Source: CAYUZU01 sp964448675
GTDB taxonomy: Bacteria > Planctomycetota > Phycisphaerae > UBA1845 > Fen-1342
Assembly (NCBI GenBank): GCA_964448675.1
Contig: CAYUZU010000020.1
Span: forward strand, 32,917 to 96,916
Length of the DNA: 64,000 nt
Direction of reading: 5' to 3'
In this document: positions 46,176-55,431 of the stretch, one piece after another
Position numbering within the stretch: the stretch's first letter is position 1
Layout of the letters: each line of letters begins with the position of its first letter
Notes under the pieces: model-generated
Databases searched by the model: none
Seen by the model: only the letters and a program-made list of their open reading frames with translations
Told to the model about the DNA's origin: nothing
Program-made: the position numbers and the translations under genes

Positions 46176-47727
46176 ACGACACGGGGCCCGCAAGCTCATA
46201 CGCGCCCATGTCGACCAGTGGTGGCGTGCCGGACCCCGTGTCGTCGGTGGCCGGATCGTCAAAGAACCGCAGATTGCCGTCCAGATCAAATGGCAGCGGC
46301 TCGTTCAGGTCACCATCGCCGTCGAGGTCGCAGAGGTCCGGCGGCACCGCCGCGTTGTCACCGGCGTCGATGCAGGGTGAGCCGGCCGCCAGATGGAAGT
46401 CGTTCAGACCGGCAAAGAGCGGGTCCGCGTCGATATTCCCGGTGCCGGTCCAACCACCCTGAATGCTGCTGTAGGCCAACGTGACACTGCCTTGCTGGTG
46501 AAGGGTGATCTCGTCCGGCGAATCGCCCCAGAGAATGCAATTGGTCAGCGTTGGGCTGCTGCCATGCCAAGAGGACACGCCGCCGCCGTCGTTACCCGCC
46601 GTACATGCCGTGATCGTGCAATTGGTCAGCGTCGGGGCGCTACCTACACAATCGACGCCACCGCCGTGCCAGCCTGCGGCATTCTCGTTGATGATGCAGT
46701 TGGTCAGCGTCGGGCCGCTGCCGCCGCTGTAGACGCCGTCGCAGTAGACGCCGCCGCCGTTGTAGACCGCCGTGTTTCCCGAGATGGTACAGTTGATCAG
46801 TGTCGGGCTGCTGTCATCGGAGTGTACGCCGCCGCCGTAGTTCGCCGTGCCTCCCGTGATCGTACAATTCACCAAGGTCGGGTTGCTGTTGATAGAGTGG
46901 ATGCCACCGCCGTACCAGTCCGCTTGGTTCCCGCTGATGGTGCAGTTGGTGAGCGTTGGGTTGCTGCCGTCATCGCAGTAGATGCCGCCACCCCCGGCGT
47001 GGATGCTGGATGATTGGGCTTGGTTCCCGCTGATGGTGCAGTTGATCAGCGTCGGGCTGCTTCCGTCACAATAAACGCCGCCGCCGAAGCTGCTGGTCGC
47101 GTTGCCGGTGATGGTGCAGTCGGTCAGCGTCGGGTTGCTGCCGTGCCAGCAGCCAACACCCCCGCCGACGCTGTAGACGCCATTCGCAGTGATTATGCAA
47201 TTGGTCAGGGTCGGGCTGCTGTGAATGATGCATTGTACGCCGCCGCCGGTGTACTCCCAGGCATTCGTGATTGTCAGCCCCTCGACGATCGAGTCCGCGC
47301 CCTCATCACTGTGGAAGTAGAAGCCCCGACCACTGGCCTCACAATCAATGATGCACAACGCCGGATCACCGGACGCACTTCGCACCGTGATGGCCTTGCC
47401 GCCGAAGTCCAGGTCTTTGTTCCCCGGGCCGGTATAGGTCCCATCCGCGATTTCCACGATGTCACCGGGGGCTGCCGCGTCGATCGCCGCCTGGATGGTG
47501 GTGTAGTCACCGGGGACAAGCAGCGTGTTTCTCTGCGCCGTGAGTCCGGCCACGTACGCGGGGTCGATCGCGGCGTAGTGCCCGCCGGCGGACGGATCGA
47601 GGCCGCCGCCTTGCTGCAACTGGCCGTGGTAGGTGATTGCCGTGCCGACCGGGATCTGCGCGACGGCTGCCAGCGGAACGAGAAGTAGCGTTACACCAAT
47701 GCAACATGAGAGTCCTGGCGTTTTCAT
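45952..47727 (-). CDS. Secreted right-handed beta-helix protein with C-terminal dockerin-like module
   Basis: 591 residues from the ATG at 47727. The signal peptide and the first ~40 residues are identical to those of the fibre protein. Residues ~60-440 form a parallel beta-helix: about nine turns of 22-30 residues on the pattern SPTLTNCTISGN.A...GGGVYCDG, with aligned Asn, Cys and Gly rows, preceded by VPGDYTTIQAAIDAAAPGDIVEI. A final turn (AGSPCIDAGDNAAVPPD) is the usual cap in these proteins. The last ~75 residues are the EF-hand module ending NTTCP. Such helices often bind or cleave polysaccharide, but I see no catalytic residues. It lies downstream of the ECF sigma and kinase pair on the same strand. 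Confidence 0.9.
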   Translation of the reverse strand: MKTPGLSCCIGVTLLLVPLAAVAQIPVGTAITYHGQLQQGGGLDPSAGGHYAAIDPAYVAGLTAQRNTLLVPGDYTTIQAAIDAAAPGDIVEIADGTYTGPGNKDLDFGGKAITVRSASGDPALCIIDCEASGRGFYFHSDEGADSIVEGLTITNAWEYTGGGVQCIIHSSPTLTNCIITANGVYSVGGGVGCWHGSNPTLTDCTITGNATSSFGGGVYCDGSSPTLINCTISGNQAQSSSIHAGGGGIYCDDGSNPTLTNCTISGNQADWYGGGIHSINSNPTLVNCTITGGTANYGGGVHSDDSSPTLINCTISGNTAVYNGGGVYCDGVYSGGSGPTLTNCIINENAAGWHGGGVDCVGSAPTLTNCTITACTAGNDGGGVSSWHGSSPTLTNCILWGDSPDEITLHQQGSVTLAYSSIQGGWTGTGNIDADPLFAGLNDFHLAAGSPCIDAGDNAAVPPDLCDLDGDGDLNEPLPFDLDGNLRFFDDPATDDTGSGTPPLVDMGAYELAGPVSCPGDSNCDGQVNWRDVDFFVAAQNDNVSAWIALHEQVYGAAPSCPFANNDVDGSGVANWRDVDPFVALQNTTCP

Positions 47728-47859
47728 GATGTGCCTCCAGTGTTTCCGAAGTGTCGGGGCAACCCGCGGCGCGTGTGCTCCGGGCCCACCCGACGCGTTG
47801 CCCGCCGTATTGCGACCCATCAGTGGGTACGAGCGCGGCGCGTCCGTTCTGACAAGAAA
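47606..47859. repeat. Duplicated 5' module, copy 2
   Basis: Near-identical to 45461-45714; covers the signal-peptide region of the beta-helix gene, its ribosome binding site and upstream DNA. Confidence 0.9.
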
Positions 47860-47936
47860 AATGGTCGAACTGCGCGAGGGAATGTCCCCGGTCGCGGCCG
47901 GGTCAGCCGGCGGGTGACGAGTGGTTGTACGTCGCG

Positions 47937-50891
47937 TCAGGGAGCTGGACGGCTCTGGGGCTCGTCCAGCGTGTCTCCCGGCGCGTAGTGAATCGCGCCG
48001 ACGGCGTCAAGGTCAAACCCGCTCGTGCTGCCGACTGGACCATCGCCCACGCCGTCGATGCGGACGTAACGAGCGTGGTCCATTCCGGCGTAGGCCAAAT
48101 CGTAGGCGCAGGCAAAGCCGCCACCGCTGTTGGCGTCATCGCCGGCGATGTGGAAACCGTGCCAATAGAGGGCCTTCACAGTCTGGAAGTTCACACCGTC
48201 CTGGCTTACGAGCACGTCATAGCTCGCGTGCTCGACGGTGCCGATATCGACCTCGTAGACGACGAGGTCGGGCCCTTCGCCGTCCACGATGCGCAGGTCC
48301 TCAAAGTCGTACTCGACGATCTGGCCGGCGATGCTGACGGCGACATCATCGGGTGGCCCGAGAAAAGCCAGGTCGTGTTCGCCCGTCGTGTTCCGGCTGA
48401 GGCGGCGCGGGAACGGGCCGACCGGCAGGTGCGGGCGGGGCAGCGGACCGTCCGGCGCGGGGTCTGCCCAAGCGGGGTCGGGGTCGAAGGGGCCCGTGAA
48501 GTGTGTCAGGCGGACATCCGTGTCCGTGCAGACGATCTTACAGCGGCCGCCGTTGACGAGCTCGAGTTCGCGGGCGTCGTCGTTGAACGCGCCGGTGATC
48601 CGCTGGGCCGTGACGATCACGAGTTCATCGTCGTACGCTGGCTCGAACCTGTCGCCGCGGATGGTGCGCAACGTGCCACCGAGCGCGGCGTGCCCTTCGA
48701 CCATGAGTCGGTCGTGCGCCTCGGCGCCGGCGCCGCGGAGACGCAGCTCCAAGACGCCGCCGTGTTGTGTGTAGTCGCCCCGTACGTCGATCCCCTGCGG
48801 CACGTGAGCCGGCGCGAGGACACCGCCCTGGTTGATGAGGTCGCCGTGGAAGTGATTCACGTACAAGCGCCCGTCCGCGAGGGTGAACAGCCCGCCGTCG
48901 AGATGCACGATCGTATCGACAATGAGTTGGCCGCCGGTGATCTCGACGGAGCCGTCGTCCCAGATCCTGACGAGGTGCGCGACCTGCAGCCGCCCACCGT
49001 CGGCCAGATACAGGTGGCCGCGACCGCCCGCGACACCCCGGTCGCCGCCCACCTGAAGCGAAGCACGTAGCGCGCAGAAGGACCCCGGCCCCGCAATCGT
49101 GAAGTCACCGTCGCCGCCGGCGCCAATCGCGATCCTCCCTTCGCTCCCGCGCAGGACACCGCCATTCCGGATGGTCAGGATCCCCACCCCGTTGTATCCC
49201 ACATTGAGATCATCAGTGCAATCCCAGGCCGAGCCGGTACCGTCCACCGTCACAGCGCCCGATGAACCGGTCTGCCTGCCGATACGCCCGGCGACGCTCG
49301 TCACGGTCGCGCCGTCCTGGATGTTTAGCGTACCATCACCGCCGGCCCCGATGCAGAACGTGTGCCCGGCGGACCACTGGGATTGCGGGCCGGCGACGAT
49401 CACGTGTCCGCGGCTGCCGTGCTGATGGGCGATATCGGCGTCGCGACTGATGACCTTGCCGCCATCCCGGATCTCGAGTGTGCCTTGGGCGTCCTGGCCG
49501 ATATGCAGAAAGCCGCGCACCTCGATGGATGCGCCACCACCGACGACATGCTGGGCCACGCCCCCGCCGTGGCCGAAGGCCAGGTGCCCGGGGAACACCG
49601 CCTTGGTCGGTAGCGCGGCCAGGTCATTGGAGAAGGTCGCCGGGCCACGATCGGTGTCGCCGATGCGGTCCGTGACGGCCTGGATCGGGTCGAGCGGCGC
49701 GGCTGGTTGCGAAGCCGACTGAGCGGACCGCAACGCGGCGGGAGCGGCCTCACGGGGCAACCACGCGTTGCGCAGCTCGATCGCGCTGACGGCCAGCAGT
49801 ATCACGACCACGGCGATGGCTGCCCAATGGCGGCGCGCGCGCTTGCGAAAGCGATAGGCGAGCGAATCACCCTTCGCGGCAATCGGCTCGCCGGCCAGGT
49901 AATTGCGAATGTCCTGGGCCAGTTGGTTGGCGTCCTCGTAGCGGCGTGCTGGGTCCTTGGCGAGGCACTTGAGTACGATGATGTCCAGTTCACTGTCAAT
50001 GCCGCGCGCGAGCGTACCGGGGCGTGGCGCCTCCGCATTGCGGATCTGGTCGGCCACCTCGCCAAAACCCCCGCTGACCCGGTAGGGAAACCGGCCAGTG
50101 AGAATGTGAAACAGCACCACGCCAAGAGCGTAAACGTCGGCGCGCGGGGTGATCCTGCCGGGCGAACCTTCGACCTGCTCCGGGCTGGCCCACGCCAGCG
50201 TTCCCATGAACTCCCCCGTGAGACTCACCTGGCCGGACGATCCGCCGGTCGCCAGTTCCAGGCTCTTGCCCAGGCCGAAGTCGAGCACGTGTGGCTCCCC
50301 GTGCGAATCGACGAGAATGTTGCCGGGCTTGATATCGCGGTGGACCATGCCGCACTGGTGGGCGGTTCCCACCGCATCGCAGATCCTGGCGAACAATGCC
50401 AGGGCGTCCTCGCGCGAGACGGTACGCCCGCTGGCCGGCACCGCCGATGGTCCGGCCGCCGCGGGGGTCGCCTCCCGGGCGTCCAGGATGGCCGTAGACG
50501 ACACCTTCGGCGTGCCGCTCAGGTATTGGTCAAGCGGTACGCCGTCTATGTACTCCATGACGTAGTACGGCTGGTCGTCGGGTGTCAAGCCGCAGTCGTA
50601 CAGGCGGACGATGTTGGGATGCTGCAGTCCCGCAATGAGACTGACCTCGCGCTCGAAGCGCTGCCGGTGACTGGGCGACGCCAGCGGGCCATGGAGGAGG
50701 AACTTGACCGCCACCCGGCGGCGTGTCGAGCATTGCACGGCGCTGTAGACGACGGATTGGCCGCCGTGCCCGATGGGCTGCAGGTCCTCGTAGCCGGCCA
50801 CGCGCGGCCTGACGCAGGTCGGCCACTGCGCCGTTCGGAGCTCGTGGAGAAGCTGTTCCTCGTTGTAGAGCCAGCCCGAACCTGTCCCCAT
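47937..50891 (-). CDS. Transmembrane Ser/Thr kinase with autotransporter-like beta-solenoid ectodomain
   Basis: 984 residues. A Hanks-type kinase occupies ~33-335: GHGGQSVVY, K63 in VAVKFL, HRDIKPGN with D186, DFG at 204-206, and WASPEQ. A low-complexity insertion sits at ~126-158. One membrane helix follows at ~356-372. Residues ~425-700 consist of GTLEIRDGGKVIS, GTLNIQDGATVTS and GILTIRNGGVLRGS-type repeats, as in autotransporter passenger beta-solenoids. A C-terminal domain (~800-970) resembles those of secreted planctomycete proteins (DVAVSIAGQIVEYDFEDLRIVDGEG). It starts 20 bp after an ECF sigma gene, so the pair is an operon. It plausibly senses surface material and signals through the sigma factor; this is inference. 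Confidence 0.94.
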   Translation of the reverse strand: MGTGSGWLYNEEQLLHELRTAQWPTCVRPRVAGYEDLQPIGHGGQSVVYSAVQCSTRRRVAVKFLLHGPLASPSHRQRFEREVSLIAGLQHPNIVRLYDCGLTPDDQPYYVMEYIDGVPLDQYLSGTPKVSSTAILDAREATPAAAGPSAVPASGRTVSREDALALFARICDAVGTAHQCGMVHRDIKPGNILVDSHGEPHVLDFGLGKSLELATGGSSGQVSLTGEFMGTLAWASPEQVEGSPGRITPRADVYALGVVLFHILTGRFPYRVSGGFGEVADQIRNAEAPRPGTLARGIDSELDIIVLKCLAKDPARRYEDANQLAQDIRNYLAGEPIAAKGDSLAYRFRKRARRHWAAIAVVVILLAVSAIELRNAWLPREAAPAALRSAQSASQPAAPLDPIQAVTDRIGDTDRGPATFSNDLAALPTKAVFPGHLAFGHGGGVAQHVVGGGASIEVRGFLHIGQDAQGTLEIRDGGKVISRDADIAHQHGSRGHVIVAGPQSQWSAGHTFCIGAGGDGTLNIQDGATVTSVAGRIGRQTGSSGAVTVDGTGSAWDCTDDLNVGYNGVGILTIRNGGVLRGSEGRIAIGAGGDGDFTIAGPGSFCALRASLQVGGDRGVAGGRGHLYLADGGRLQVAHLVRIWDDGSVEITGGQLIVDTIVHLDGGLFTLADGRLYVNHFHGDLINQGGVLAPAHVPQGIDVRGDYTQHGGVLELRLRGAGAEAHDRLMVEGHAALGGTLRTIRGDRFEPAYDDELVIVTAQRITGAFNDDARELELVNGGRCKIVCTDTDVRLTHFTGPFDPDPAWADPAPDGPLPRPHLPVGPFPRRLSRNTTGEHDLAFLGPPDDVAVSIAGQIVEYDFEDLRIVDGEGPDLVVYEVDIGTVEHASYDVLVSQDGVNFQTVKALYWHGFHIAGDDANSGGGFACAYDLAYAGMDHARYVRIDGVGDGPVGSTSGFDLDAVGAIHYAPGDTLDEPQSRPAP

Positions 50892-50911
50892 AGCAGTCCC
50901 CGCCGAGCGGT

Positions 50912-51502
50912 TTAACCTTCCTCCTGCATCTGAAGCTCGATCAGCGCCGTCAGGCGTCGCGTGATGCGCGACTTCGCCTGGTACACTTGCGCGACGCTTA
51001 CCCCGATCGCTTCGGCTGTACGGCGCGCGTCCTGCTGCTGCAATACGTAGTGTCGAAACGCGCGGTAGTCGTTGTCATTGAACTCCGCGGCGACAACCTG
51101 CAACGCGCGGCGCACGTGATACTGCCGCCATTCGGCCTCCCAGGCCTGCTCGACATCCGGGGGGCCGCCGGGGATCCACGACGTGCGATCGATGCCGCGC
51201 AGCTTCGACTCGCCCGCCCGGCCGCGCTGCCGGTCGATTATGGCGTTGAGCGTGACGGTCTTGAGGAACGAGCGGAAGCGCCCGCGTCGGGGGTCGTAGC
51301 GAAAACGCGGAAGCGCTTCGCTCAACGACAACATGACCTCCTGGAATACGTCGTCACAGTCGGCCGGTTGCAGCCCGCGCCGCCGGGCGAAACCGCAGAT
51401 CAACCCACGGTATCGGTCGCTGAACGCTTGCCACGCTTCCGCGTCGTCGCGATTCGCCAGGCGCGCGAGGAGGCTCGTATGCGTGCTCAGCCGCGCATCC
51501 AT
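50912..51502 (-). CDS. ECF-type RNA polymerase sigma factor
   Basis: 196 residues from the ATG at 51502. Region 2 is recognisable (WQAFSDRYRGLICGFARRRG, DCDDVFQEVMLSLSEALPRF, FLKTVTLNAIIDRQRG), as is region 4 (YRAFRHYVLQQQDARRTAEAIGVSV and VYQAKSRITRRL). Region 3 is absent, as in extracytoplasmic-function sigma factors. It is followed after 20 bp by a transmembrane kinase gene, a pairing known in planctomycetes where the kinase is thought to control the sigma factor in place of a classical anti-sigma factor. Targets might include the surface-protein genes immediately downstream; that is not shown. Confidence 0.93.
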   Translation of the reverse strand: MDARLSTHTSLLARLANRDDAEAWQAFSDRYRGLICGFARRRGLQPADCDDVFQEVMLSLSEALPRFRYDPRRGRFRSFLKTVTLNAIIDRQRGRAGESKLRGIDRTSWIPGGPPDVEQAWEAEWRQYHVRRALQVVAAEFNDNDYRAFRHYVLQQQDARRTAEAIGVSVAQVYQAKSRITRRLTALIELQMQEEG

Positions 51503-51957
51503 AAGGGCATTATAACGCGCGCGGCGCGCAGCGCGCCCCCCGCCCGGCAAACGGCCGCCGATCCGAACCACCTGGATCGGCGCTGCGCCGCCCGCGCCGT
51601 ATCGGCACCGCACGAGTGCAGGCCGGCAGCAGCCCCCCTCTCCCAGACCATTCGGGCCACCACCATGACACCACCCGCGGGTCGGCCACCCACCGCGAAG
51701 GCCGCGGTGCACGCCGCCCGATCGAGCGTCGCCCCGGAAAGACAAGCGTGTTCCCGGGGGGCCGAGATCGGCTCGGGTGGCAACTTCGGCGGTAAGGAGC
51801 CCCGTGCTTCGGGTATGTTCGGATTTCGATCAGCCGCCTCCGGAAGCCGAGTTCCCACCATTGTCCTCGCGGTCGAGGCCGCGAGACGCAAGTGGTTTTT
51901 TCTAAATCACCTAACAAATGGTGGCTGGGAAGACCAAACAGCCGGTGGCGGCGGCCA
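51503..51957. other. 455-bp stretch upstream of the ECF sigma gene
   Basis: No supportable gene on either strand. It must hold the sigma operon promoter. A small hairpin CTCGCGG / CCGCGAG (51866-51885), followed after ~10 bases by a run of six T, points rightward but has no rightward gene before it. Confidence 0.45.
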
Positions 51958-52533
51958 TCAGGTTTCGTCCTTCGTCGGGACACTGTCGTTGCCGGCCGCG
52001 TCATGTTCTTGGACCGGCGTGCCGCACTCCGGGCAGACGCCGCTCGTGTTGCCGGTGAGGTTGTAGTTGCAGTTGCGACAGCGACCGGCCGGTCCGCGCG
52101 CCCGCCACCATACGAGCCCCATCACGAGCGACAGCAAAGCGAACGGAATCCAGAACGGAAGAACGATGTAGAGCCGCGAACCATACAATCGCGGCGGGTG
52201 GCGCACAAACGGGTTCAGCAGCTCGCTCAAGTGACTGCCACGAATGCGCACCTCCGGCCGCCAGCGCCAGACTGAATAGCGCTCGCTGTCCCACCGCCAC
52301 CCCGCCTCATCGGCGAGAACACCGCCCTCACAGACGTAGTCCAGGCTGAGCGCGCCGTTGTGCGCACTGATCTCGATCTCCCGCGTCGGCCAGACCGTGA
52401 GCTCCACCCCCCGCAGCACGGCGAGCGCGCCGGTGACCAGCGTCAGCACCAACAGAATACGTCCGCGGCGCGTGCGCGGCCGCGCCCCGGCCCCCGCGTG
52501 CGCCCGGTTACGCTCGTTCTGCCGCGTACCCAC
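51958..52533 (-). CDS. Membrane protein with C-terminal zinc ribbon
   Basis: 191 residues from a GTG at 52533. A hydrophobic segment at ~26-46 (ILLVLTLVTGALAVLRGVEL) and a second at ~122-146 (IVLPFWIPFALLSLVMGLVWW) flank a ~75-residue extracytoplasmic domain rich in aromatic and acidic residues. The C-terminal cytoplasmic tail has GRCRNCNYNLTGNTSGVCPECGTPV, a two-CxxC zinc ribbon of the type common in planctomycetes. It begins 8 bp after the Sel1-repeat gene and is probably co-transcribed with it. I do not recognise a function. Confidence 0.8.
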   Translation of the reverse strand: MGTRQNERNRAHAGAGARPRTRRGRILLVLTLVTGALAVLRGVELTVWPTREIEISAHNGALSLDYVCEGGVLADEAGWRWDSERYSVWRWRPEVRIRGSHLSELLNPFVRHPPRLYGSRLYIVLPFWIPFALLSLVMGLVWWRARGPAGRCRNCNYNLTGNTSGVCPECGTPVQEHDAAGNDSVPTKDET

Positions 52534-52541
52534 CGTGCCCG

Positions 52542-53630
52542 CTACTCCAGCGACCGCACCAGCTCGTCGATCTCCTCCGCCCGGGCCTTGGCTGCCTCAA
52601 GCTCTTCCGGCGACAGCTCGCCGGCGGCGCGCTCGCGCGAGGCCCGCGCCGCCGCCAAGCCGCGCTCCGTCGCCGCGCTGAACAACGCGTACGCCTCGAC
52701 GTAATCCCGCTCGACGCCGGCACCCTGCGCATACAGCGCGCCGAGATTGGCCATCGCCCCCGCGTGCCCGGCCATCACGGCAGACCGGTACCACCGCACC
52801 GCCTTCTCCAGGTTCCGTTGCACCCGCGTGCCCTGGTCATAAAGCAAGCCCAGGTTGAACATGCCGGTGGCGTTGCCCGCTTCGGCCGCCCGCCGCCACC
52901 ACACGATCGCCTCCTCGACATTCTGCCCAACGCCGTCGCCCGTCTCGTAGGCGGTGCCGAGATTGACCATCGCCTCGACATTCCCCGCGTGCGCCGCCTG
53001 CTGGTACCACCACGCCGCCGCCGCCGGGTCTTTCTTGACGCCAGCGCCCTGATCGTACATCAGCCCCAGCCGCAACATTGCATCTACATCACCTCCCTCC
53101 GCCGCCTGCGTATACCACCGGACGGCCGCGGCCGGATCCTGCTCGACTCCCTCGCCCCGTTCGAACAGCGCCGCGAGGTTGTACATGGCGGTGGTGTTCC
53201 CGGCGCAGGCGGCCGAGCGGTACCAGCGGGCCGCCTCGGCCGGATCCCGCTCGACGCCGCAGCCTTCGAGGTACATGGTGCCAAGGTTGTTCATGCTATC
53301 GGCGTGACCGCGATCGGCGGCCTCGCGGTACCACCGTAAGGCCTCGGCGACGTCACGAACGACGGTGGGCCCGTCGTGGTACATGTAGGCCAGTTTGAAC
53401 ATGGCGTCCGGGTGACCGGCTTCGGCGGCTTTCTGAAACCACTCCATGGCTGCCAGCGGATCGCGCGCGACGCCGAAGCCGTTGGCATACCGTTCGCCAA
53501 TCTCCGTCATGGCATGCACGTCACCGGCTTCGGCAGCTTCGCGGAGCGGAGCCTGGCGTGACTCGCACCCCGCGTTCATGCCGCCGGCCCCGACGACAGC
53601 GGCAAGCACCAGTGCGAAGCGGCACCGCAT
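52542..53630 (-). CDS. Sel1-repeat (TPR-like) secreted or lipid-anchored protein
   Basis: 362 residues. The N-terminus has a hydrophobic segment ending NAGC at residue 22, a weak lipobox. Residues ~30-320 are eight 36-residue Sel1 repeats on the pattern AEAGHPDAMFKLAYMYHDG....D..EALRWYR.A, which form an alpha-solenoid for protein binding. A Glu/Arg-rich helix ends the protein (LSPEELEAAKARAEEIDELV). A periplasmic or outer-surface scaffold is inferred. The zinc-ribbon membrane protein gene follows after 8 bp. Confidence 0.9.
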   Translation of the reverse strand: MRCRFALVLAAVVGAGGMNAGCESRQAPLREAAEAGDVHAMTEIGERYANGFGVARDPLAAMEWFQKAAEAGHPDAMFKLAYMYHDGPTVVRDVAEALRWYREAADRGHADSMNNLGTMYLEGCGVERDPAEAARWYRSAACAGNTTAMYNLAALFERGEGVEQDPAAAVRWYTQAAEGGDVDAMLRLGLMYDQGAGVKKDPAAAAWWYQQAAHAGNVEAMVNLGTAYETGDGVGQNVEEAIVWWRRAAEAGNATGMFNLGLLYDQGTRVQRNLEKAVRWYRSAVMAGHAGAMANLGALYAQGAGVERDYVEAYALFSAATERGLAAARASRERAAGELSPEELEAAKARAEEIDELVRSLE

Positions 53631-53716
53631 GCGACATTCACTCCAACAGATTCACGGGACACCCCGATCGCGCAAACCACGCCGGGCAATGTAATCCCAT
53701 GCGTGCAGGCGGCCAA

Positions 53717-53791
53717 TGGTGGCGGACGGACTCGAACCGTCGACCTTGGGGTTATGAATCCCACGCTCTAAACCAGCTGAGCTACGCCACC
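53717..53791 (-). tRNA. tRNA-Met (anticodon CAU)
   Basis: On the minus strand the 75 bases fold as a cloverleaf: acceptor GGTGGCG / CGCCACC, D-arm GCTC/GAGC, anticodon loop TTCATAA with CAT, and T-arm GACGG TTCGAGT CCGTC. The paired first base of the acceptor argues against initiator tRNA. An elongator Met or a lysidine-modified Ile2 identity cannot be fully separated. The 3' CCA is not encoded. A TATATT (53843-53838, minus) ~47 bases upstream may be its -10 box. Confidence 0.95.
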
Positions 53792-54489
53792 AGAACGGCG
53801 GGCGCCGGCGACCGGGTCCGCGCGTACAGCAACCCCTGAATATAACCTCCCCGTCAAGTCCCGACCAGCGGGAAATGATCTATTATCAATGATCAACGAT
53901 CAATGAAGCACCGCCGTGGCGGCCGCTTACGCGGATGCATCATGACCACGGAGCGGTTGGCCCCCCGGTCGGGGCTCGGAATACGGGCCGCTCACGCCCT
54001 GCGCTGGGATCCAGCACGCGCGGCGCCAGCCGTCGGCCCTTGGCCCGGGGGCTCGCGCCATCCGGCTCTGATACGGCTCGCGATCGGCTGCACGCCTCGC
54101 CGAGCCGTGGCACCCGGCGGCGCGAGTAATACCGCTCGGCGCTGCACGGACAAACGCCGATTTCGTTCGCGCAGAGACGAACCAGAGCGATGTCCTGCCC
54201 GCGGCGGACGATGCAGCGCAACGCCCTACCTGTGGCCGACAACGGAGTGCCGCGTCCTAATCCTCCGTGCGCACCTCCTCGCGTCGCCACCTTCCCGCGT
54301 TTCCACGGCCCCGCCGCCCATTGACGCGACCGGCCCGCAGGGCTACCGTTGGCGCTGTGCGTGACCGGTCCGGCTTCCCCCGCCCCGAGCGGTCGCCGAC
54401 CGTGCGCGGGGCGGTGACGGCTGGTGGACTGTCGGCGGCGTGTGGCCCCCGGGGTTGTGCGTTAACCTGCCACGAAAGTGAAAGTTGCG
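53792..54489. other. 698-bp stretch without a supportable gene
   Basis: Small ORFs occur on both strands but have low-complexity Arg/Pro-rich translations and no good start sites. An AT-rich patch at 53881-53905 has three 7-bp tandem units ATCAATG/ATCAACG/ATCAATG. I see no recognisable structured RNA. Confidence 0.5.
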
Positions 54490-55311
54490 ATGATCAGAAT
54501 GCGTTTGCTCATCGGTGGGGTTCTCTGTGGCCTGTTGCTGATCTGTGCGTGCGGCGAATCGCAGGAGCCGACCACCCCGCTCGACGGCACCATCGGCGAC
54601 AAGGCCCTCGGTGCCCCCCTGCCGCGCGGCACCTCCGACCCCGGCATCCTCCAGGACCAGTCCGCCTACCAGGGCGCCAACCTGCCGCAGCCATCCGCCG
54701 AGCCGAGCCCCGGCGGCGACCTGCCCGAGCTGAGCACCGACCCGCGTGCCGAGGCGGAGAGTCTCGTGGCCGACCTCACCGCCTTCCTCCAGGATGGCGA
54801 GGTCGAGCTGGCGCTGCGGCTCTTCGCCGAGGACGACGTCGCACCGCTGCTGGCTGACGACCGCTTCATGCCGCTGTACGACGGCTTCGACACCATCGGC
54901 CGGCTGACACGGGCGCTCGGTCGTGACCGGGCGAACCGGCTGCTGGGCGGCCTGCGCGGCCTGGGCGCACAGGAAACAAGCATCGAGTTGCAGGATGACA
55001 ATCGCAGCGCTACGGTCAGTCCGAACATCGCGCTGGTGCTGTTCGGCCCGGTGCGGTCGACAGATACGCTGCGGCTGGAGCGCGGCCCGCAGGACTGGCA
55101 GTTCCGGATCGAGCCGCTCAGCGCCGACGAGGCGAGCGAGGTGATCGCGTTTCACCGCTACCTCAATGCGGCGCTCGGTGACATCCTCGCCTGGGTCAAG
55201 TCGGACAGTGCGTTCGACGAAGCCAGACTCGAAGAAGCAGTGGCAACTGCGCTGCGCGGTGAGCCGATCGATGTGCCCGAGGGCGCGGGCACCGGCGGCG
55301 AAACGCCGTAG
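54490..55311 (+). CDS. Putative lipoprotein of unknown function
   Basis: 273 residues from the ATG at 54490 (a GTG four codons earlier is possible). The N-terminus has a hydrophobic segment ending in LLLICAC, a lipobox with Cys ~21 as the lipidation site. Residues ~25-85 are a Pro/Gly-rich linker. Residues ~90-250 form a mixed alpha/beta region rich in Leu, Asp and Arg (ESLVADLTAFLQDGEVELALRLFAEDD, DNRSATVSPNIALVLFG) that somewhat resembles NTF2-like domains. No enzyme motif is visible. It precedes a small unknown gene and the exoribonuclease gene on the same strand. Confidence 0.75.
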   Translation: MIRMRLLIGGVLCGLLLICACGESQEPTTPLDGTIGDKALGAPLPRGTSDPGILQDQSAYQGANLPQPSAEPSPGGDLPELSTDPRAEAESLVADLTAFLQDGEVELALRLFAEDDVAPLLADDRFMPLYDGFDTIGRLTRALGRDRANRLLGGLRGLGAQETSIELQDDNRSATVSPNIALVLFGPVRSTDTLRLERGPQDWQFRIEPLSADEASEVIAFHRYLNAALGDILAWVKSDSAFDEARLEEAVATALRGEPIDVPEGAGTGGETP

Positions 55312-55431
55312 GCCCACCACGAGGCGTGCCACTGCGAGCATTGGTCTGATCCGCGGCCGACTAGCGGGATGCGGCCCCGGATCGGTGTCTTTGTATTGTT
55401 GTTACAGACCGCGGAATTGTGAGGTATACAC

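Noticed and set aside
46480..47280. Regularly spaced similar segments resembling a repeat array
   Set aside because: They are in-frame ~75-bp coding repeats of the beta-helix protein, irregular in spacing and without conserved direct-repeat/spacer structure, so not CRISPR.
53903..54364. Open frame of 153 codons after tRNA-Met
   Set aside because: Low-complexity Arg-rich translation, no ribosome binding site and no recognisable feature.
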